64,000 nucleotides of DNA from Nitrobacter sp051912485 (lineage in GTDB: Bacteria; Pseudomonadota; Alphaproteobacteria; Rhizobiales; Xanthobacteraceae). Every line of letters starts with the position of its first letter. Position 1 is the first letter of the stretch. The notes beneath the pieces were generated by a model. That model did no database searches. It was not told where the DNA came from and worked only from the letters and a program-made list of their open reading frames with translations. The stretch is from NCBI RefSeq assembly GCF_051912485.1, contig NZ_CP196822.1, positions 868,001 through 932,000 of the forward strand. The letters run 5' to 3'. The position numbers were made by a program, and so were the translations under genes. Below, one piece after another: positions 41,340-50,240 of this stretch.

Positions 41340-42011
41340 TTGCGCCTTCTCGTCGTCGAAGACGATCCCGATCTCAACCGACAGCTCACGACGGCGCTGA
41401 CCGATGCCGGCTACGTTGTCGATCGCGCGTTCGATGGTGAGGAGGGGCACTTCCTCGGCGACAGCGAGCCCTACGACGCCGTCGTGCTGGATATTGGCCT
41501 ACCGAAGATGGATGGCATTTCGGTGCTGGAGGCATGGCGGCGTCAGGGGCGCACCATGCCGGTGCTGATCCTCACCGCGCGCGACCGCTGGAGCGACAAG
41601 GTGCAGGGATTCGACGCCGGCGCCGACGATTATGTCGCAAAGCCCTTCCATCTCGAGGAAGTCCTGGCGCGGATTCGCGCGCTGCTGCGCCGGAGCACCG
41701 GCCATGCGCAGTCCGAACTGACCTGCGGGCCGGTAACGCTGGACACCCGCACCGGCCGGGTCAGCGTCAGCGGCAACCCGATCAAGATGACCTCACATGA
41801 ATACCGGCTGCTGGCCTATCTCATGCATCATACCGGACGTGTGGTCTCACGCACCGAACTGGTCGAGCATCTCTACGATCAGGATTTCGATCGCGACTCC
41901 AACACCATTGAAGTCTTTGTCGGCCGCATCCGCAAGAAGCTGGACGTCGATATCATCCAGACAGTTCGCGGGCTCGGCTACCTGCTGACACCGCCGTCAG
42001 ATGCGCGCTAG
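41340..42011 (+). CDS. feuP: OmpR-type response regulator FeuP
   Basis: 223 residues from a TTG at 41340, which gives the usual opening MRLLVVEDDPDLNRQL; an ATG 69 bp upstream adds residues unlike the family. Receiver domain with phospho-Asp in DAVVLDIGLPKMDG and Lys in YVAKPFH, then a winged-helix DNA-binding domain (SHEYRLLAYLMHHTGRVVSRTELVEHLYDQDFDRDSNTIEVFVGRIRKKL). It overlaps the kinase gene. feuPQ near cycHJKL is the known order in Rhizobium leguminosarum, where they affect iron uptake; in Sinorhizobium FeuPQ controls cyclic glucan export. Confidence 0.82.
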   Translation: MRLLVVEDDPDLNRQLTTALTDAGYVVDRAFDGEEGHFLGDSEPYDAVVLDIGLPKMDGISVLEAWRRQGRTMPVLILTARDRWSDKVQGFDAGADDYVAKPFHLEEVLARIRALLRRSTGHAQSELTCGPVTLDTRTGRVSVSGNPIKMTSHEYRLLAYLMHHTGRVVSRTELVEHLYDQDFDRDSNTIEVFVGRIRKKLDVDIIQTVRGLGYLLTPPSDAR

Positions 42012-43398
42012 GGAATTTCTGGCCCGGCGCTCGAATTCGCTCGCAACGCGGCTGTTTCTGTCCGCGACCGCCTGGGTGGTGGTCGTTCTGCTCATCACCG
42101 GCGTTGTGCTGTCGTCGGTCTATAGGTCGGCGTCCGAGCGCGCCTTCGACCGCCGCCTCAATCTTTATCTTCGAACCCTGATCGCCGAAGTGGCGACGCC
42201 GGACGAGCCGGCCGATCGTCAGTTCCAGTCGCTCGGCGAGCCGCTGTTCGATCTGCCGCTGTCGGGCTGGTACTGGGAGATCGTCCGCACCGATCCGGAC
42301 AAGAAAGAGATCCGCGCGTCTCGCTCGCTGTGGGACAAGAAGCTGCCGAATCTGGAGGATCAAGGCATTGAGCTCTCCTCGTCGGGGGTCCGCGTCGGAT
42401 ATATCGATGGCCCCGAGGGCCAGATCCTGCGCATGGCGGAGCGGCCGGTCGATCTCGGCGCCGACGGGAAATTCCGCGTCACGGTGGCCGGAGACGCCAC
42501 CGAGATTTTCGATGAAACGCGGAGCTTCGACTATTACCTCGGCGGCACATTTGCCGCACTCACGATCGGGTTGCTGCTGACCACGATCTTTCAGGTACGG
42601 TTCGGTCTCGCGCCGCTGAAGCGTATTTCAGACGCCATCGCCGATATCAGGTCCGGCCGCGCCGAACGGCTCCAGGGCGAATTTCCAGTCGAGATCGCGC
42701 CGCTTGCCCGCGAGACCAATGCGCTGATCGATGCCAACCGCGAGATCGTCGAGCGCGCGCGCACCCATGTCGGCAACCTCGCACACGCAGTCAAGACGCC
42801 GCTCTCGGTCATTGTCAACGAAGCCAATGCGCATCAATGCGACCCGTTTGCCGCGAAGGTGCTCGAACAGGCCGAGGTGATGCGCAATCAGGTCGCCCAT
42901 CATCTGGAGCGCGCCCGAATCGCGGCGCGGCTCACCGTTATTGCGACGGTGACCGATGTCGCTCCCGTCATCGAGGCGCTGCGCCGGACCATGGAGAAGA
43001 TTCACCGCGACCGCCGCGTCGCCATCGACGTTGATGCCAGCGCTGCGGGGAAATTTCGCGGCGAGCAGCAGGATCTCGAGGAAATGGCCGGTAATCTTCT
43101 CGACAATGCCTGCAAATGGGCGCGGTCGCGGGTGTTCATCAAGGCCTCCGTCCGTCCGCCTTCCGCCGCCGAGCCGGCGATGCTGCGCATCATTGTTGAC
43201 GACGATGGGCGGGGATTGTCGGACGACGAGCGGATGCAGGCCTCGCAGCGCGGCCGCCGCCTCGATGAGACCAAGCCAGGATCAGGACTAGGGCTGTCGA
43301 TCGTCACCGATCTTGCCGCGCTTTATGGCGGCAGCCTGACGCTCAGTTCCTCACCAAATGGCGGCCTGCGGGCCGAACTGGTGCTGCCGGCAGCCTGA
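42001..43398 (+). CDS. feuQ: Sensor histidine kinase FeuQ
   Basis: 465 residues. N-terminal membrane segment (LATRLFLSATAWVVVVLLITGVVLSSVY), a periplasmic sensor region, a second membrane segment (FAALTIGLLLTTIFQV), HAMP-like linker, a dimerisation helix with HVGNLAHAVKTPLSVIVNEA, and an ATPase domain with LLDNACKWA, DDGRGL and GSGLGLSI. The His in LAHAVKTPL is the PhoQ-like phospho-acceptor. It overlaps the regulator gene by 11 bp. It senses an envelope signal and phosphorylates FeuP. Confidence 0.82.
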   Translation: MRAREFLARRSNSLATRLFLSATAWVVVVLLITGVVLSSVYRSASERAFDRRLNLYLRTLIAEVATPDEPADRQFQSLGEPLFDLPLSGWYWEIVRTDPDKKEIRASRSLWDKKLPNLEDQGIELSSSGVRVGYIDGPEGQILRMAERPVDLGADGKFRVTVAGDATEIFDETRSFDYYLGGTFAALTIGLLLTTIFQVRFGLAPLKRISDAIADIRSGRAERLQGEFPVEIAPLARETNALIDANREIVERARTHVGNLAHAVKTPLSVIVNEANAHQCDPFAAKVLEQAEVMRNQVAHHLERARIAARLTVIATVTDVAPVIEALRRTMEKIHRDRRVAIDVDASAAGKFRGEQQDLEEMAGNLLDNACKWARSRVFIKASVRPPSAAEPAMLRIIVDDDGRGLSDDERMQASQRGRRLDETKPGSGLGLSIVTDLAALYGGSLTLSSSPNGGLRAELVLPAA

Positions 43399-43538
43399 AG
43401 CGCGCCCCAAAGGTCCGATTCTAACGTTTGCATCCCGTAGCGGCAGGGCTGCCCGCACCGCCGCAGTCCTGCCCGAATTGCCCGCTCCTGTGCCACGGGA
43501 TGCAAATCTTCCCGGCGGGAGGGCGCCGGAGGGGGTTC

Positions 43539-44006
43539 ATGAGCAAGACGAATATGCTTTTGATTGTCGCGGTGGCTCTCGCCCTCGTCGGTTGCGACGT
43601 GACGAGTTCCGGCGGCCCCGACGGTCCGGGCCTGCTGACCGGGGCATTTTCCGGTCGGACGGAAAGGGTCGGCGATTCGGCGCGCGAGCGTGCAGCGGCG
43701 ACGACCACGGCGGCGCTCGGCGGACTGATCGGACCGAAACTCGGCTCGGCCCTGGATGATGATGACCGCCGGCTGGCCTATCAGGCCCAGATGGATGCCC
43801 TTGAACGTGGCGCACCCGGCGCGCCGATTGCCTGGCGCACCCCGGATTCCGGCCGCCATGGCAATATCGTCGCTGGCCCCGAATATGAGCTGAAGGGTGC
43901 GACATGCCGCGGCTACTCCCACACCGTCACGATCGGCGGTCAACTCGAAACCGTGCGCAAAACCGCCTGCCGGAAAGGCGAAGGCAAATGGGCCGCGGTG
44001 GGCTGA
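43539..44006 (+). CDS. Putative 17-kDa surface antigen-type lipoprotein
   Basis: 155 residues from the ATG at 43539. Lipobox in MSKTNMLLIVAVALALVGCDVT. A glycine-zipper-like segment AAATTTAALGGLIGPKLGSALDDDDRRLAYQAQMDALERGAPGAPIAWRTPDSG leads to a C-terminal CRGYSHTVTIGGQLETVRKTACRKGEGKW. That final part is typical of lipoproteins related to the Rickettsia 17-kDa antigen. It is probably attached to the outer membrane. The 140-bp gap before it holds a fragment of a palindromic repeat. Confidence 0.7.
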   Translation: MSKTNMLLIVAVALALVGCDVTSSGGPDGPGLLTGAFSGRTERVGDSARERAAATTTAALGGLIGPKLGSALDDDDRRLAYQAQMDALERGAPGAPIAWRTPDSGRHGNIVAGPEYELKGATCRGYSHTVTIGGQLETVRKTACRKGEGKWAAVG

Positions 44007-44097
44007 TCCGGCAGCGGCGAGGCCGTATCAAAAGCCGGCCCTATCCTTATGTTTGAGCACGCTCTTTTTACGCCAGGGACTGGTGTACGTCGCCAGA

Positions 44098-44190
44098 GCC
44101 TTTCCGCTTCTGATGGAATCAGAAGCGGGGGCTCTATAGTTTTGATTTGACGTGTTTTCTTCACGTGCACCGGAAGCCTCAAGCAAGCTA
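44098..44190. repeat. Dispersed repeat (TTTTCGAGCGAAG type), partial copy 3
   Basis: Contains the hairpin CCGCTTCTGATGGAATCAGAAGCGG, then TCTATAGTTTTGATTTGACG and GTTTTCTTCACGTGCACCGG, matching parts of the copies at 8477 and 25626. It lies in the 279-bp space 44007-44285, which shows no gene. Confidence 0.6.
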
Positions 44191-44285
44191 TGGGCTTCCT
44201 CAACGCATCCTTAAGACCGCTCCTGTTATGACATGCCACGGGCCTTCCGGTGCCCGCGCGATCGTTCGCGTCAAGATTTGTATGC

Positions 44286-45680
44286 ATGGACCAGGCCTCG
44301 CTCGAACGGCTGAAAAATTATCTCGCGCAGCTCCCGCCGAAGTCGCAGGCGCTGCTGATGCGGGAGTTCGAGCGCGCCGTCGAGCGCGATGAAGACGCCG
44401 CGGTCGCCAACTTCGTACTTGAGGAGTTGCGCAGGATCGTTCGCAGATCGGATGACAGTGCGCGGCCGCGGAGCGAGGATCCGGTCCGACATCTGTTCCG
44501 CCCGCTGGAACCGTTTCTCGTCGAGGGCGGCTCTGTGCCGCGCCCCGGCCAGATCCGGCGCACCTCGCTCATGCCGGTGTGGCAGTGGCTGGCGCAGGAC
44601 GGCGCGCCGGATGCGGCGCGTGCGTTCGAGGCCGCGCTCGCCGATGGAACTGGGTCTGCGTCGGAGATCGAGGCAGCCGCGCTGACGTTCCAGGCGGCCG
44701 CAGCAGTCGCCATTCAGCGGATCACTGTCGATAGCTCCGGGACCGATCGCCAGCGGGCGCTGGGCCGCATCGGCGCCCCCAGTGTCGTTGAAGATTTTGC
44801 CGGGATCGGAGCGGTTCTGAACGCCCGCGAGGCCCTCGATACCCTCAATGGCCGGCTGCCCAGTTTTATGCGCGTCTTCGGGGAATCGCAGATCAAGGCT
44901 CTGATGCCCGCGCTCAATGTTCCGTCCTTGCAAACCCCGCTTGCCGTGCCGTTCGCGCTGACGCTGGTGATGCAGCGGCTATCCGCGTCGTGGCAGATCA
45001 TCCGCCTGGCGATCAAGATTGCAAGTTTGGATGACGAGATCCGGGTGGCGGCGACGCCATATGGCGTGGCGGTCACGCTGGTGCTCGACGATTTGTCGCG
45101 GACTTCGGCCGCTCTCCGTGCCGACATCCGGAGCGGGCGTTTCGAAAATGTCTCCGAATATTTGAAGACCGTGCACGATGGCGTCCGGGGGCTGCGGACC
45201 GAACTCGACATCCGCGCCGATTCAAGCTGGGGCCGCAAGCTAGCGTCGATCAGGGTCGATATTTCCAATGGCCTGCAATCGGAAATCGACGGCGTCCCCG
45301 GCCGGGTGCGGCGTCTGCTCCGCCAGCGGCCCGACAAGGATATTCCGCCCGGCGCGAGGATCGACCCGACCGAGGTCGAGGAAACCGCCGCGCTGATCGA
45401 TTTCGTCGCGGTGTGTCGGACCTACGCGAGCGAACTGGCCATCAACGAAGTCACGATGCGCACCTATTCGGATTTGCAGCAATATGTCGAACGGGCCACC
45501 GAAACCCTGGTGGAATCACTCCGCAACGGCGATGAGCGTGCCCGCGCGTTCCGACAGCAGCAGGTCAAGGCGACGATCCGTTTCTGCGAGGTTCTGTTCG
45601 GTCATGATTATTCGTCGCTGATGAGCCGGGCGGCCGAGAACGCGCTCGCTGCCGAACCCAAGTCGTCGCGGGCCGGTTAA
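44286..45680 (+). CDS. Conserved hypothetical protein
   Basis: 464 residues from ATG at 44286 (an earlier ATG at 44250 adds 12). No signal peptide or membrane segment except a weakly hydrophobic stretch LAVPFALTLVMQRLSASWQIIRLAIKIA. It is mostly helical: QASLERLKNYLAQLPPKSQALLMREFERAVERDEDAAVANFVLEELRRIVRR at the start and LQQYVERATETLVESLRNGDERARAFRQQQVKATIRFCEVLFG near the end. I recognise no named family. It lies upstream of the cytochrome c maturation operon. Similar proteins appear in the same group, so it is likely real. Confidence 0.7.
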   Translation: MDQASLERLKNYLAQLPPKSQALLMREFERAVERDEDAAVANFVLEELRRIVRRSDDSARPRSEDPVRHLFRPLEPFLVEGGSVPRPGQIRRTSLMPVWQWLAQDGAPDAARAFEAALADGTGSASEIEAAALTFQAAAAVAIQRITVDSSGTDRQRALGRIGAPSVVEDFAGIGAVLNAREALDTLNGRLPSFMRVFGESQIKALMPALNVPSLQTPLAVPFALTLVMQRLSASWQIIRLAIKIASLDDEIRVAATPYGVAVTLVLDDLSRTSAALRADIRSGRFENVSEYLKTVHDGVRGLRTELDIRADSSWGRKLASIRVDISNGLQSEIDGVPGRVRRLLRQRPDKDIPPGARIDPTEVEETAALIDFVAVCRTYASELAINEVTMRTYSDLQQYVERATETLVESLRNGDERARAFRQQQVKATIRFCEVLFGHDYSSLMSRAAENALAAEPKSSRAG

Positions 45681-45847
45681 GCGCGTCAAGCGGGCTTCCG
45701 AACTCAAACTTTCACTAAAATCAGAGGGTTGCCGGTGCGCTCCGCCAATTGTGCCGCAATTGTCAATTGCGTCCTCTTTCCAGTCGTGATGTAACCCGGC
45801 CATCGGACCGGCCGTTTCCGGCGCCGGGCCATCGGAACCCTGATGAG

Positions 45848-46951
45848 ATGACGTTGTGGTTTGTGTTCGCGCTGATGACCGCTGGAGCGGCCTTTGCGGT
45901 GCTGTGGCCGCTCGGTCGTTCGGCCAGGTCGCGGACCCCAGAGGGCAACGAGACCACCGTCTACCGGGATCAACTTGCCGAAGTCGGGCGTGATGCCGCC
46001 GCCGGTCTGATCGGCGCACCTGAGGCAGCCGCGGCGCGAGTCGAGATCGGACGACGGCTTCTGGAGGCGGCCGATGCGGAAAGCCATCAGCCGCAAACCT
46101 CTAAACTCTGGCTGCGACGCGCGGTGGCAGTCGTCGCGCTAGCTGGGATTCCGCTGCTAGCGCTCGCGATTTACCTGCCACTCGGATCGCCGCAGTTGCC
46201 CGATTTCCCGCTCGCGGAGCGCGTTCAATCCGCCGATGCGTCGGAACCGCTCGATCACCTCGTGGCGCAGGTCGAATCGCACCTGGAGAAGAATCCCACA
46301 GACGGCCGTGGCTGGACCGTGCTGGCGCCGGTGCTCGCAAAACTCGGTCGCTTCGATGACGCTGCGCGCGCCTATCGCAACGTGATCGCCTACGCGGGTG
46401 AAACAGCGGAGCGCCGTGCCGAACTCGGTGCAGCGATTGCCGCGGCCGCGAATGGCATCGTCACCGCCGACGCGAAAAACGAGTTCGAACGGGCGATCGC
46501 CTTGAATCCCCAGGAGGCGAAGGCCCGCTTTTTCCTTGGAATGGCTGCGGAACAGGACGGCCGTACCGCCGACGCATTAAAGATATGGCAGGCCCTGCTG
46601 GCCGATGCGCCTGCGGACGCGCAGTGGCGCGGCACGGTGCAGGAGGCGCTGGCGCAGGTCGAAGGCAGCGCACCGGGTCCGGCGCAGGACGCGGTGGCCG
46701 CGGCGAGCGGCATGAACGAAGCGGACCAGTCCGCGATGATTCACAAAATGGTCGATCGGCTTGCGACCCGCCTGAAGCGGGATGGTAACGACGTCGAGGG
46801 ATGGCTGCGTCTGGCCCGCGCCTATATGGTGCTCAACGAGCCGGAGAAGTCGCGTACCGTGCGCGACGACGCCCGCCGTGCGCTCGGACAGAATGAAGCA
46901 GGTTTGCGCCAGCTCAACGAAGGGCTCAAGGCGCTTGGGATAGATGGATGA
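45848..46951 (+). CDS. ccmI: Cytochrome c biogenesis protein CcmI (CycH)
   Basis: 367 residues from the ATG at 45848. Two membrane segments (MTLWFVFALMTAGAAFAVLWPL and LWLRRAVAVVALAGIPLLALAIYLPLG) flank a cytoplasmic loop with the family mark YRDQLAEVGRDAAAGLIGAPEAAAARVEIGRRLL. The periplasmic C-terminal domain has TPR-like repeats (GWTVLAPVLAKLGRFDDAARAYRNVIAY; AKARFFLGMAAEQDGRTADALKIWQALL). It hands apocytochrome c to the haem ligation machinery. It is first of the ccmI-ccmE-ccmF-ccmH operon. Confidence 0.93.
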   Translation: MTLWFVFALMTAGAAFAVLWPLGRSARSRTPEGNETTVYRDQLAEVGRDAAAGLIGAPEAAAARVEIGRRLLEAADAESHQPQTSKLWLRRAVAVVALAGIPLLALAIYLPLGSPQLPDFPLAERVQSADASEPLDHLVAQVESHLEKNPTDGRGWTVLAPVLAKLGRFDDAARAYRNVIAYAGETAERRAELGAAIAAAANGIVTADAKNEFERAIALNPQEAKARFFLGMAAEQDGRTADALKIWQALLADAPADAQWRGTVQEALAQVEGSAPGPAQDAVAAASGMNEADQSAMIHKMVDRLATRLKRDGNDVEGWLRLARAYMVLNEPEKSRTVRDDARRALGQNEAGLRQLNEGLKALGIDG

Positions 46952-46985
46952 TGAAGGTGTTCGCTTTCCGCGCAGGTAAAACAGC

Positions 46986-47483
46986 ATGACTCGCAAGCAG
47001 CGGCGGTTGACGATGATCGGTGGATCACTCGTGGTGCTCGGAATCGCAGCCGCGCTGGTGCTGAACGCGCTGCGCGACTCCATCGTGTTTTTCTCGACGC
47101 CGGTGATGGTGTCGGAACATCACATTCAGCCGGGCCAACGCTTCCGGCTGGGCGGGCTGGTGGTAACGGATTCGCTGGTTCGAGGCGATAATCTCGCGGT
47201 CACGTTCAAGGTGTCCGACGGAAGCGCGACGCTTCCGGTTGCCTACAAGGGAATCCTGCCGGATCTGTTCCGCGAGGGGCAGGGCGTGGTCGCCGAGGGC
47301 GCGCTCGACGGTTCGGGCGTATTCCGGGCCGACACTGTGCTGGCCAAGCACGACGAGACCTACATGCCGAAGGAAGTCGCGGACGCCTTGAAGAAGCAGG
47401 GCCACTGGAAGGATGACTACGGCGAGCAGGCTTCGGGCAAGCCGGGTGAGCAGGCCTCCGGCAAGCAGGGGGTGTCGCAATGA
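46986..47483 (+). CDS. ccmE: Haem chaperone CcmE (CycJ)
   Basis: 165 residues. One N-terminal membrane anchor (RLTMIGGSLVVLGIAAALVLNAL), then an OB-fold domain with VMVSEHHIQPGQRFRLGGLVVTDSLVRG and DLFREGQGVVAEGALDGSGVFRADTVLAKHDETYMPKEV. The haem-binding His is H122 in KHDETYMP. It carries haem to CcmF in the periplasm. It overlaps ccmF by four bases. Confidence 0.96.
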   Translation: MTRKQRRLTMIGGSLVVLGIAAALVLNALRDSIVFFSTPVMVSEHHIQPGQRFRLGGLVVTDSLVRGDNLAVTFKVSDGSATLPVAYKGILPDLFREGQGVVAEGALDGSGVFRADTVLAKHDETYMPKEVADALKKQGHWKDDYGEQASGKPGEQASGKQGVSQ

Positions 47484-49462
47484 TCGCGGAAGCCGGACAT
47501 TATGCGCTGGTGCTGGCACTTGGGCTTGCGCTGATCCAGTCCACGATTCCGATCATCGGCGCGAGACTGCACGACGGCGCGCTGATGAACGTTGCGCGCT
47601 CGACCGCGCTTGCGCAACTCCTGTTCGTCGGCGCTTCGTTCCTCGCATTGGTGACGCTGCACGTCGTTTCCGACTTCTCGGTCCTCAACGTGTTCCAGAA
47701 TTCCCATTCGCTGAAGCCGATGATCTACAAGATCACCGGCGTCTGGGGCAATCACGAAGGCTCCATGCTGTTGTGGGTGACGATCCTCGCGCTGTTCGGC
47801 GGGCTGGTCGCCGCGTTCGGCAATAATCTCCCGCTGTCGCTGCGCGCTCATGTGCTGGCGGTACAGGCGTGGATCGCCACCGCATTCTATCTGTTCATCT
47901 TGCTGACATCGAATCCGTTCATGCGGATTGCGAGCCCGCCGCTGGAAGGCCGCGATCTCAACCCGGTGCTGCAGGATATCGGGCTCGCGGTGCATCCGCC
48001 GATGCTGTATCTCGGCTACGTCGGATTCTCGATCTCGTTCTCCTTCGCCATCGCCGCCTTGATCGAAGGCCGCATTGATGCCGCCTGGGCGCGCTGGGTG
48101 CGGCCATGGACGCTGATGGCGTGGATCTTCCTGACGCTCGGAATCGCAATGGGTTCGTACTGGGCCTATTACGAACTCGGCTGGGGCGGCTGGTGGTTCT
48201 GGGATCCGGTCGAGAACGCATCGCTGATGCCATGGTTGGCCGGAACGGCGCTGCTGCATTCCTCGGTGGTCATGGAAAAGCGCAACGCGCTCCGGGTATG
48301 GACCATCCTGCTCGCGATCCTGACCTTCTCGCTGTCGCTGCTCGGCACGTTCCTGGTACGCTCCGGCGTGCTGACATCGGTCCATGCCTTTGCCACCGAT
48401 CCGACGCGCGGCATCTTCATCCTGCTGATTCTGTGCACCTTCATCGGCGGCAGCCTGTCCTTGTATATCTGGCGTGCCTCCGCTCTGAAGCAGGGCGGAC
48501 TGTTCGCGCCGATCTCGCGCGAGGGTGCGCTCGTCCTCAACAATCTGTTCCTGACCACGGCCTGCGCCACCGTCTTCGTCGGCACACTGTATCCGCTGGC
48601 GCTTGAGGTCATCACCGGCAACAGGATTTCGGTCGGCGCGCCGTTCTTCAATCTGACGTTTGCTCCCTTGTTTGTCCCGCTGCTGATCGCGGTGCCGTTC
48701 GGTCCGCTGCTGGCGTGGAAGCGCGGTGATCTGGTCGGCGCCTCGCAACGGTTGATAGCCGCGGGGATCGGCAGCGTGATTGCGGTGGCCGTGCTATGGG
48801 CATGGACGCGCGGCGGCAGTACCTTCGCACCGCTGGCGATCGGCCTTGCCGCGTTCGTGATTCTCGGCGCGCTGAGCGATCTCGCCGAACGCATCAATCT
48901 GTTTCGTGCGTCGCTTCCGGTGTCGTTTCGCCGCGCCAAGGGATTGCCGCGCTCGGCCTGGGGCACGGTCTTCGCCCATGCCGGTCTCGGCGTGGCACTG
49001 ATCGGCATCGTCTGTGAAACCACCTGGAATACCGAATTCATCGCCTCCATGAAGCCGAACGACGTGGCGCGGGTCGGTGGTTACAGCCTGACCTTCGAGG
49101 GCACGTCGCAGCGACAACAATCCAACTATCGCGAGCAGACTGCGCGCTTCGCCGTGAGCCGGAACGGGCAGCCGATCGCGGTGATGACGCCGTCGAAGCG
49201 CAACTTTACCACGCGCGCGGCGTCGACCACGGAAGCTGCGCTGCTGACGCGGGGCGTGAGCCAGCTCTACATCTCGCTCGGCGATACCGCCGACAATGGC
49301 TCGGTCGCAGTGCGCATCTACCACAAGCCGATGGTGCTGTTGATCTGGTTCGGGCCGGTTCTGATGGCCTTTGGTGGCGTGCTGTCGCTGTCCGACCGTC
49401 GTCTGCGAGTTGGTGCGCCAAAACCTGCGAAGGCTAGCCACGTACTCCAGCCAGCGGAGTGA
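47480..49462 (+). CDS. ccmF: Haem lyase subunit CcmF (CycK)
   Basis: 660 residues with about 15 membrane segments. The WWD haem-handling motif is present as WGGWWFWDPVENASLMPWLAGTALLHS, with HEGSMLLWV, QDIGLAVHPPMLYLGYVG and RSGVLTSVHAFATDPTRGIFILL around it. CcmF joins haem to the CxxCH motifs of c-type cytochromes. The frame is intact. Confidence 0.97.
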   Translation: MIAEAGHYALVLALGLALIQSTIPIIGARLHDGALMNVARSTALAQLLFVGASFLALVTLHVVSDFSVLNVFQNSHSLKPMIYKITGVWGNHEGSMLLWVTILALFGGLVAAFGNNLPLSLRAHVLAVQAWIATAFYLFILLTSNPFMRIASPPLEGRDLNPVLQDIGLAVHPPMLYLGYVGFSISFSFAIAALIEGRIDAAWARWVRPWTLMAWIFLTLGIAMGSYWAYYELGWGGWWFWDPVENASLMPWLAGTALLHSSVVMEKRNALRVWTILLAILTFSLSLLGTFLVRSGVLTSVHAFATDPTRGIFILLILCTFIGGSLSLYIWRASALKQGGLFAPISREGALVLNNLFLTTACATVFVGTLYPLALEVITGNRISVGAPFFNLTFAPLFVPLLIAVPFGPLLAWKRGDLVGASQRLIAAGIGSVIAVAVLWAWTRGGSTFAPLAIGLAAFVILGALSDLAERINLFRASLPVSFRRAKGLPRSAWGTVFAHAGLGVALIGIVCETTWNTEFIASMKPNDVARVGGYSLTFEGTSQRQQSNYREQTARFAVSRNGQPIAVMTPSKRNFTTRAASTTEAALLTRGVSQLYISLGDTADNGSVAVRIYHKPMVLLIWFGPVLMAFGGVLSLSDRRLRVGAPKPAKASHVLQPAE

Positions 49463-49470
49463 GACCGATC

Positions 49471-50034
49471 ATGCATGAACTCATGCAAGGATTGTCGTCC
49501 GCGCCTTTGCAGGCATGGTTCCGTGCGAGGCGCAGGCTTCCGCATGTTTTCGGCGCTCTCCTTTGCATTGTGTTTGCAATGGCGTCTCCCGCCTATGCGG
49601 TGCAGCCCGACGAGATCATGCCCAACCCTGCGCAGGAAGCGCGCGCGCGCAACCTGTCGCGCGAATTGCGCTGCATGGTGTGCCAGAATCAATCGATCGA
49701 CGATTCCTCGGCGCCGCTGGCGCGCGACCTTCGCCTGCTGGTGCGCGAACGCATCACAGAGGGCGACAGCGATCAGCAGGTGCTGGATTTTCTGGTCGCC
49801 CGGTACGGCGACTTCGTGCTGCTGAAGCCGCCCTTCGAAAAGAGCACGCTGCCGCTCTGGCTTCTGACCCCGCTGGTTCTGTTGGGCGGCGGACTGGCGC
49901 TTTGGGGCTACAGCCGGCGACGGTCGAAAGCGATGCAGGCGGCCGCGGATGCACCGCCGCGACTGACAGATGAAGAAGAGGCGCGGCTGGCGAAGCTGGT
50001 GGCGACAGAACCCTCTGCCGGTGAGCCGGTCTAA
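49471..50034 (+). CDS. ccmH: Cytochrome c maturation thiol protein CcmH (CycL)
   Basis: 187 residues. Signal or anchor segment (VFGALLCIVFAMASPAYA), then the thiol motif LRCMVCQNQSIDDS with C68 and C71, then ARDLRLLVRERITEGDSDQQVLDFLVARYGDFVLLKPP, and a C-terminal membrane segment (LWLLTPLVLLGGGLALWGYSRRR). It reduces apocytochrome thiols before haem ligation. It starts eight bases after ccmF. Confidence 0.95.
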   Translation: MHELMQGLSSAPLQAWFRARRRLPHVFGALLCIVFAMASPAYAVQPDEIMPNPAQEARARNLSRELRCMVCQNQSIDDSSAPLARDLRLLVRERITEGDSDQQVLDFLVARYGDFVLLKPPFEKSTLPLWLLTPLVLLGGGLALWGYSRRRSKAMQAAADAPPRLTDEEEARLAKLVATEPSAGEPV

Positions 50035-50240
50035 CGGCCCGTTCTAACGTTCGCATCCCGTTTCATCGAAACTCCTCCGCGAATGCGGTTAGTTGGCGTG
50101 CGCCAAACCGCCGCACGAGACGTTCGCCATTGTTACGAAACATTAATTTCCCGGTCAGCGCGCTGTAAGGCGCGAATCCCCATCTTCAGATCATGAAGTG
50201 CTTGCCTTCGGCACTATATGAACTCGTTCTGGAGATACGC

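Noticed and set aside
47417..48748. A 443-codon minus-strand frame opposite ccmF
   Set aside because: Arg-, Gln- and Asp-rich shadow; ccmF is certain.
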